NCBI GenBank assembly: GCA_020831865.1
Contig: JAFIFT010000007.1
Coordinates: forward strand, 45,795 to 109,794
Direction of reading: 5' to 3'
DNA length: 64,000 bases
Source: Legionellaceae bacterium
Lineage (GTDB): Bacteria > Pseudomonadota > Gammaproteobacteria > Legionellales > Legionellaceae
The notes below the pieces were generated by a model. It was not told where the DNA came from and ran no database searches. It worked only from the letters and a program-made list of their open reading frames with translations. How positions within the stretch are numbered: the first letter of the stretch is position 1; every line of letters begins with the position of its first letter. Positions 59,975 through 64,000 of the stretch are shown here, piece by piece. Both the position numbers and the translations under genes were made by a program.

Positions 59975-60351
59975 ATCACTGTTTTGCTGTTTGATTTTAT
60001 TGTAAATACATAAAGTCAAGCAAAAGTTAGATTTTAATTGCCAACATCTCCTGCCTACTCACCGCTTGCGGCCGGATGAATTTAGGTACGGCAACTGCGC
60101 AAGCTGCGGTTATGTTAATAACCGAGATTGAACAGATGTCTGATACTGATTTGGTGAACAGAAACAAAATTTTGTAGTAGAAGCGCTTTTCATGCTAGTC
60201 TGTGTAATAGTATCATTCGCTGCAAGGGGTTTTTGTCTTTCGATTGGCTCGTTTCGGGTCAAAATAAAGACGCGGAGTTCGTATTGGTCGTTCCGTAATA
60301 ACAAGCTCAAATACACATCATTCTCTGTGCGTGCAACCAAGAGGTCCAAGA

Positions 60352-61884
60352 ATGAAAAAAGGAATTTTTGCTCATGCCAGGCATGATTTACAGGCGTCCA
60401 TTGTCGTCTTTCTGGTTGCCTTACCCTTATGCCTGGGGATTGCTTTAGCGTCAGAAGCGCCGATGTTTTCCGGCATTATCGCCGGAGTGATCGGTGGGAT
60501 TGTGGTGGGGATAGCCAGTGGTTCAGCTCTGGGCGTGAGCGGTCCTGCGGCCGGTTTGGTCGCCGTTGTGCTCTCTGCTCGCGAATCTCTTGGTTCCTGG
60601 GAGGCATTTTTGCTGGCGGGATTTTTGGCCGGAATATTGCAGGTGATAGCCGGTTTTCTGCGTGGTGGAATTATTGCTTATTATTTTCCCTCCGTTGTCA
60701 TTAAAGGCATGTTAAGTGGGATTGGCATTATTATCATCTTAAAACAAATCCCGCATTTATTAGGGCATGATGTATCGCCGTTGCTTACTGAGTTAACTAA
60801 TGGCCGGCTTGATCTTTTTTATATCAGGGAGGCGTTTGATTATATTAACCCTGGTGTGGTGATTATTAGTGTCCTGTCGTTGACCACCATGGTGTTGTGG
60901 GAGCAATTTACTGACAGAGGCTACAGATTATTTAAAATTCTACAGGCTCCCCTGGTGGTGGTTTTATTCGGTCTTTTATTCGCCTGGCTCTATGAGCACC
61001 GTTGGCTGCCTTTCTATTTGGAGCCATCAGAGCTGGTACAAATCCCGGAATTTCAGAAAATGGCGGATCTGACTCACGCCATAGTTCTGCCAAACTTCAG
61101 TCAGTTGGGCAATCTGGAAGTGTATCGCATCGCAGTGATTATTGCATTGATCGCCAGTTTGGAAACCTTGTTGTGTGTGGAAGCGACAGACAAACTCGAT
61201 CCTTATACAAGAATCACTCCTAAAAACCGTGAATTGAAGGCACAGGGTTTGGGTAATATGCTCTCCTGTCTGATAGGCGGACTGCCGATTACTCAGGTTA
61301 TTGTGCGAAGCTCCGCCAACATTACCTTTGGAGCGAAAACCAAGCTATCGGCTATTCTGCACGGTTTTTTTCTCCTCATTTGTGTGCTAAGCATCCCGGA
61401 GTTACTGAATCGCATTCCTTTGGCGTCACTGGCCGCTATTCTCATCATTATTGGCTATAAACTGGCGAACCCGACTATTTTCAGGGAAATATACCAGCGA
61501 GGTTGGGAGCAGTTTTTACCCTTTATCATTACCATTATTGGTATAGTCGTCAGTGATCTGCTCTTTGGTATTGGTATTGGTTTTGCTGTAGCGGTTTTCA
61601 TTATCTTACGCCACAATTATTTGAATTCGCATGATACGAAAATCTTCCTCGAAGAAGGTATTACCTATCATTTGGAGTTGGCAGAAGAAGTGTCGTTTTT
61701 AAACAAGGGCAACATTATCCATGAACTCAAACAAATTCCTCCGAATGCCACGCTTATCATTGATGGCAGCCGCTCCAAGTTTATTGACAACGATGTGCGT
61801 GAAGTGATAGACAACTTCATTAAAAGTGCCGAAACCCAGGATATTTCAATTCAATTGCGAGGACTACCGCCATGCACACCTTAA
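60352..61884 (+). CDS. SulP-family anion (bicarbonate/sulfate) transporter
   Basis: A 510-residue inner-membrane SulP transporter with 10-12 helices and the motif SGPAAGLVAVV early and SLETLLCVEATDKLDP plus NMLSCLIGGLPITQVIVRSS later. A short STAS-like domain ends the chain (about 440-510: NATLIIDGSRSKFIDNDVRE). Paired by 13 nt overlap with a beta-carbonic anhydrase, it most likely moves bicarbonate; sulfate is the alternative. ATG 60352 follows AGAGG; the earlier ATG 60331 has no site. Confidence 0.88.
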   Translation: MKKGIFAHARHDLQASIVVFLVALPLCLGIALASEAPMFSGIIAGVIGGIVVGIASGSALGVSGPAAGLVAVVLSARESLGSWEAFLLAGFLAGILQVIAGFLRGGIIAYYFPSVVIKGMLSGIGIIIILKQIPHLLGHDVSPLLTELTNGRLDLFYIREAFDYINPGVVIISVLSLTTMVLWEQFTDRGYRLFKILQAPLVVVLFGLLFAWLYEHRWLPFYLEPSELVQIPEFQKMADLTHAIVLPNFSQLGNLEVYRIAVIIALIASLETLLCVEATDKLDPYTRITPKNRELKAQGLGNMLSCLIGGLPITQVIVRSSANITFGAKTKLSAILHGFFLLICVLSIPELLNRIPLASLAAILIIIGYKLANPTIFREIYQRGWEQFLPFIITIIGIVVSDLLFGIGIGFAVAVFIILRHNYLNSHDTKIFLEEGITYHLELAEEVSFLNKGNIIHELKQIPPNATLIIDGSRSKFIDNDVREVIDNFIKSAETQDISIQLRGLPPCTP

Positions 61885-62495
61885 CCAAAGAACAGCAACA
61901 AAATATCACGCCAAAGCAGGCTATTGAATTGCTCAAGGCAGGGAACCGACGCTTTCTTAATAACCTTAAAATTAATCGCAACCTGTTGCAGCAGGTCAAT
62001 GAAACGTCTCAGGGACAGCATCCCTTTGCCGCCGTTTTGAGCTGCATGGACTCCCGTGCCCCGGCAGAACTGATTTTTGATCAGGGACTGGGGGATATTT
62101 TTAGTCTGCGCATTGCCGGCAATATTCTCAATGAGGATATTATTGGCAGCCTGGAGTTTGCCTGTAAAATTATTGGCGCCAAACTGATCACGGTAATAGG
62201 TCATACTGGCTGCGGCGCTATTCAGGGAGCCTGCAAAGGAGTGGAGCTTGGCTATTTGAGCCAGGTATTGGGAAAAATTAATCCGGTAATTACCAAAGTT
62301 AAAATGGCGCACCCTTATCTTGAGGAGGACAGTCCGGAATTTATGGAGCACGTGACCCGTTTGAATATCCAATGCATTGTAGAAGAGCTCGCACAACGCA
62401 GTAGCATCCTCGACAGCCTGCTGTCTGAGCAAAAAATAGCGATTGTCGGTGGTTTGTATCATATCGATAAGGGTGAAGTTGAGTTTTTTGACTAA
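61872..62495 (+). CDS. can: Beta-carbonic anhydrase
   Basis: This enzyme interconverts CO2 and bicarbonate. The 207-residue protein has the zinc ligands Cys in CMDSRAPAELI (with the Asp-Arg dyad) and His/Cys in GHTGCGAIQGA, and NILNEDIIGSLEFA in between. It overlaps the SulP gene by 13 nt, so transporter and enzyme are coexpressed. A 209 nt spacer precedes the insertion sequence. Confidence 0.95.
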   Translation: MHTLTKEQQQNITPKQAIELLKAGNRRFLNNLKINRNLLQQVNETSQGQHPFAAVLSCMDSRAPAELIFDQGLGDIFSLRIAGNILNEDIIGSLEFACKIIGAKLITVIGHTGCGAIQGACKGVELGYLSQVLGKINPVITKVKMAHPYLEEDSPEFMEHVTRLNIQCIVEELAQRSSILDSLLSEQKIAIVGGLYHIDKGEVEFFD

Positions 62496-62704
62496 GTTCT
62501 GTCGATATTTTTCTTGAAAAAAAAGCAGTTGCAGTGATATAAAGGAAAGATAAAAATGACCTTACAAGTGTGCCATATTGTGTTGATACTCCTGTAACGT
62601 GCTTGGTGTTATTGAACATGCGAGCGAAGTGGTGTTTTTATGCTTGCGGGTGGATTTTTTATATGCTTTTCGTCTCTTTTCCTGGTAGGCTTTTCTCTGT
62701 TCTA

Positions 62705-62778
62705 TTGCCTCATCAACATTTAATCTTGGGGTAAATTGATTTCAGTTTATGCCGCGCCTTCTCGATGCTGAATTACCA
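62705..62778 (+). repeat. IS630 left terminal inverted repeat
   Basis: This 74 bp repeat is the reverse complement of 63923-63996 with five mismatches by my count (62705, 62712, 62758, 62767, 62775). Identity is unbroken for about 45 bp in the middle. It includes TTAATCTTGGGGTAAATTGA. Confidence 0.85.
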
Positions 62779-62853
62779 TTGCCAACACACTATTGTTTTT
62801 AACTATGTCTTCATTTACATTCTGTCCACTAATAAAAATGGTGACAGGATGTT

Positions 62854-63988
62854 ATGACAAAGAAATACATAGTTCGTTTATCAGATGAAGAGAAAACACT
62901 GCTTGAAGATGTCGTGAAGAAATTAAAAGGCAGCTCCCAAAAAGTAGTTCGAGCGCAAATTTTATTGAAAGCAGATGCAAATGGTCCTAATTGGACTGAT
63001 GAAAAAATCGTTGAAGCATTTGGTTGCCGAAGGCAAACTGTTGAAGGCGTTCGCGAACGTCTGGTGACAGAAGGTTTTGAAACAGTACTCAATGGAAAAC
63101 AACGCCCTAATCCACCAAGAGAAAAACTATTGTCCGGAGAGCAAGAAGCGCAATTAATTGCACTGCGATTGGGTTCTCCTCCTGCTGGTTATGGAAGCTG
63201 GACGTTAAAATTACTGAAGAACAATATGATTGCATTGGAAATCGTTGAAGATATTAGCCACGAAACAATAAGGAAACCCTAAAAAAAACGGATTAACCCG
63301 TAAAAAAATTGAATATTGGGTTATTCCGCCGGAATCAAATGGTGAATTTGCTGCTTGCATGGAAGATGTGCTTGATATTTACTCAAGACTTTATAATCCA
63401 TTAATCCCCGTCATTTGTATGGATGAACAACCAATTCAGCTGTTAGGGGAAACACGAACTCCAATCCCTGCAACTCAAAATCATCCTGTCCGTGTTGATT
63501 ATGAATATGAGCGTGCAGGCACAGCATCCATATTCATGTTTTGTGAACCGCTAGCGTGCAAACGAGGAGTTAGCGTGCGCCCTCATCGTACAAAGATTGA
63601 TTGGGCTATCGAAATGGAGCAGTTGTTGCGCACGCAGTATGCCAATGCCGAAAAAATAATATTGGTGTGTGATAATTTGAATACACATACGCGCGGTGCA
63701 TTTTATGAGGCATTTCCTGCTGAAAAAGCACGTGAAATAGTCCAACGAATCGAATTTCACCATACACCGAAGCATGGAAGTTGGTTAAATATTGCAGAAT
63801 GCGAACTCAGTGCTATGACAAGTCAATGTATAAAAAATAGACGATTTAGTACAATAGAACTTTTAATGCAAGAAATTCAGGAGTGGGCTAAAAAAACCAA
63901 TCAAAAACAAAGGGGCGTCAATTGGCAATTCAGTATCGAGAAAGCGCGGCATAAACTGAAATCAATTTACCCCAAGATTAAATGTTGA
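62854..63988 (+). pseudogene. IS630 transposase, frameshifted
   Basis: Two frames make up one transposase. The first (62854-63282) has an N-terminal helix-turn-helix domain, with RLSDEEKTLLEDVVKKLKG and CRRQTVEGVRERL. The second covers the DDE catalytic core: Asp in CMDEQPIQLLGE, Asp in LVCDNLNTHTRGA and Glu in WLNIAECELSAM, all intact. The break is at 63271-63290, where AGG AAA CCC TAA stops the first frame; the second continues after a net +1 shift. Restoring a family-like TLKKNGL needs one extra A in each of two A-runs (63274-63276 and 63281-63288). The stop precedes the A8 run, so programmed slippage there is unlikely; decay or homopolymer sequencing error are the options. Confidence 0.8.
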
Positions 63989-63996
63989 CGAGGCAC
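63923..63996 (-). repeat. IS630 right terminal inverted repeat
   Basis: The mirror of 62705-62778. It contains the last 66 coding bases of the transposase (stop at 63986-63988), so the terminus is both coding and a transposase-binding site. Confidence 0.85.
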
Positions 63997-64000
63997 TAGA

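Larger units (their letters stand above)
59653..60351. other. Non-coding region with DnaA boxes and AT-rich segment
   Basis: About 700 nt between fliK and the SulP gene with no recognisable protein gene. The first part holds the DnaA-box cluster given separately. 59864-59925 is very AT-rich. The last 250 nt contain the presumed SulP promoter, which I could not pin down. Confidence 0.5.
62705..63996 (+). mobile_element. IS630-family insertion sequence, complete ends
   Basis: A 1292 nt element bounded by a TA on each side (62703-62704 and 63997-63998), the target duplication of IS630/Tc1-mariner elements. The ends are inverted repeats of about 74 bp. The transposase lies inside, in the plus direction, and is frameshifted. 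The element starts 209 nt after the carbonic anhydrase stop, so it interrupts no recognisable gene. Confidence 0.88.

Noticed and set aside
61881..62462. Minus-strand open frame of 193 codons opposite the carbonic anhydrase gene
   Set aside because: Antisense to a gene with all catalytic motifs; no ribosome site or recognisable domain.
62556..62597. 13-codon open frame with a ribosome-like AAAGGAAAG before it, downstream of the carbonic anhydrase gene
   Set aside because: Too short to judge, and the hydrophobic peptide has no recognisable partner or terminator.
63271..63290. Programmed ribosomal frameshift in the IS630 transposase
   Set aside because: The A8 run lies after the stop codon of the first frame and the needed shift is +1, not the -1 typical of A-run slippage, so a true lesion or sequencing error is more likely.

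Overview
The window reads as a chromosomal segment of a gammaproteobacterium of the Legionellales, most likely Legionella or a close relative. Three things point there. Housekeeping gene orders are gammaproteobacterial (thiL-pgpA, rplY-pth-ychF, rplU-rpmA-obgE, msbA-lpxK). There is a compact tyrosine-degradation cluster with an HppD of the kind Legionella calls legiolysin. Two genes look like host-directed effectors: an F-box/ankyrin-repeat protein (52200-54248) and a J-domain membrane protein with an acidic tail (45014-46516). Base composition looks moderate throughout. The species cannot be fixed from sequence reading alone. Almost all of the window is densely packed coding sequence with many 1-40 nt overlaps. 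I see no tRNA, rRNA, CRISPR array or prophage.

Layout. 1-2.3 kb: end of thiL, pgpA, an AI-2E family permease and a small unknown gene. 2.5-5.8 kb: a SWIM/SNF2 helicase. 6.2-8.6 kb (minus strand): rplY-pth-ychF. 8.8-10.8 kb: rplU-rpmA, a 330 nt gap holding a candidate structured RNA, then obgE. 10.7-15.8 kb (minus): a tightly overlapped operon of licD, a HAD/nucleotidyltransferase fusion, a small mscS, a YdjM-like membrane protein and a CinA-like protein. 16.1-20.5 kb: dapA, a tiny BamC-like lipoprotein, an SLC13 permease and a DUF1704 metalloprotease-like protein. 20.7-24.6 kb: fdxA, dinG, tsaB, a Trm112-like protein and kdsB. 24.8-26.4 kb: a secreted GDSL lipase and an overlapping exported protein. 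26.4-29.5 kb: djlA, waaA, dksA. 30.1-33.9 kb (minus): amino-acid dehydrogenase, hppD, fumarylacetoacetate hydrolase, maiA. 34.1-36.9 kb: SIMPL-like exported protein, ugpQ, ugpB. 36.9-40.5 kb: rsgA, then cca-orn-queH ending in a strong terminator. 40.6-43.0 kb (minus): thiolase and isovaleryl-CoA-type dehydrogenase. 43.3-46.5 kb: methyltransferase-like gene, pyrD, then the J-domain protein. 46.9-51.9 kb: Arg/Gly/Tyr-rich lipoprotein, msbA-lpxK, an exported unknown, ttcA. 52.2-57.8 kb: F-box/ankyrin gene, acnA, ubiX. 57.8-59.7 kb: DUF4168 protein and fliK. 59.7-60.3 kb: non-coding region with three perfect DnaA boxes. 60.4-62.5 kb: SulP transporter and beta-carbonic anhydrase. 62.7-64.0 kb: a complete IS630-family element with a frameshifted transposase.

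How the genes fit together. Lipid A and LPS supply recurs: kdsB makes CMP-Kdo, waaA transfers Kdo, lpxK phosphorylates lipid A, msbA flips it, and the licD operon probably decorates surface glycans. The tyrosine cluster runs from 4-hydroxyphenylpyruvate to fumarate and acetoacetate; with the thiolase, isovaleryl-CoA dehydrogenase and aconitase nearby it suits an organism living on amino acids. SulP plus carbonic anhydrase looks like a bicarbonate-handling pair. Nothing here amounts to a clearly new multi-gene system. The best leads are the two effector candidates, the DnaA-box region, the RNA-like gap before obgE, the DUF1704 protein and the miniature BamC-like lipoprotein.
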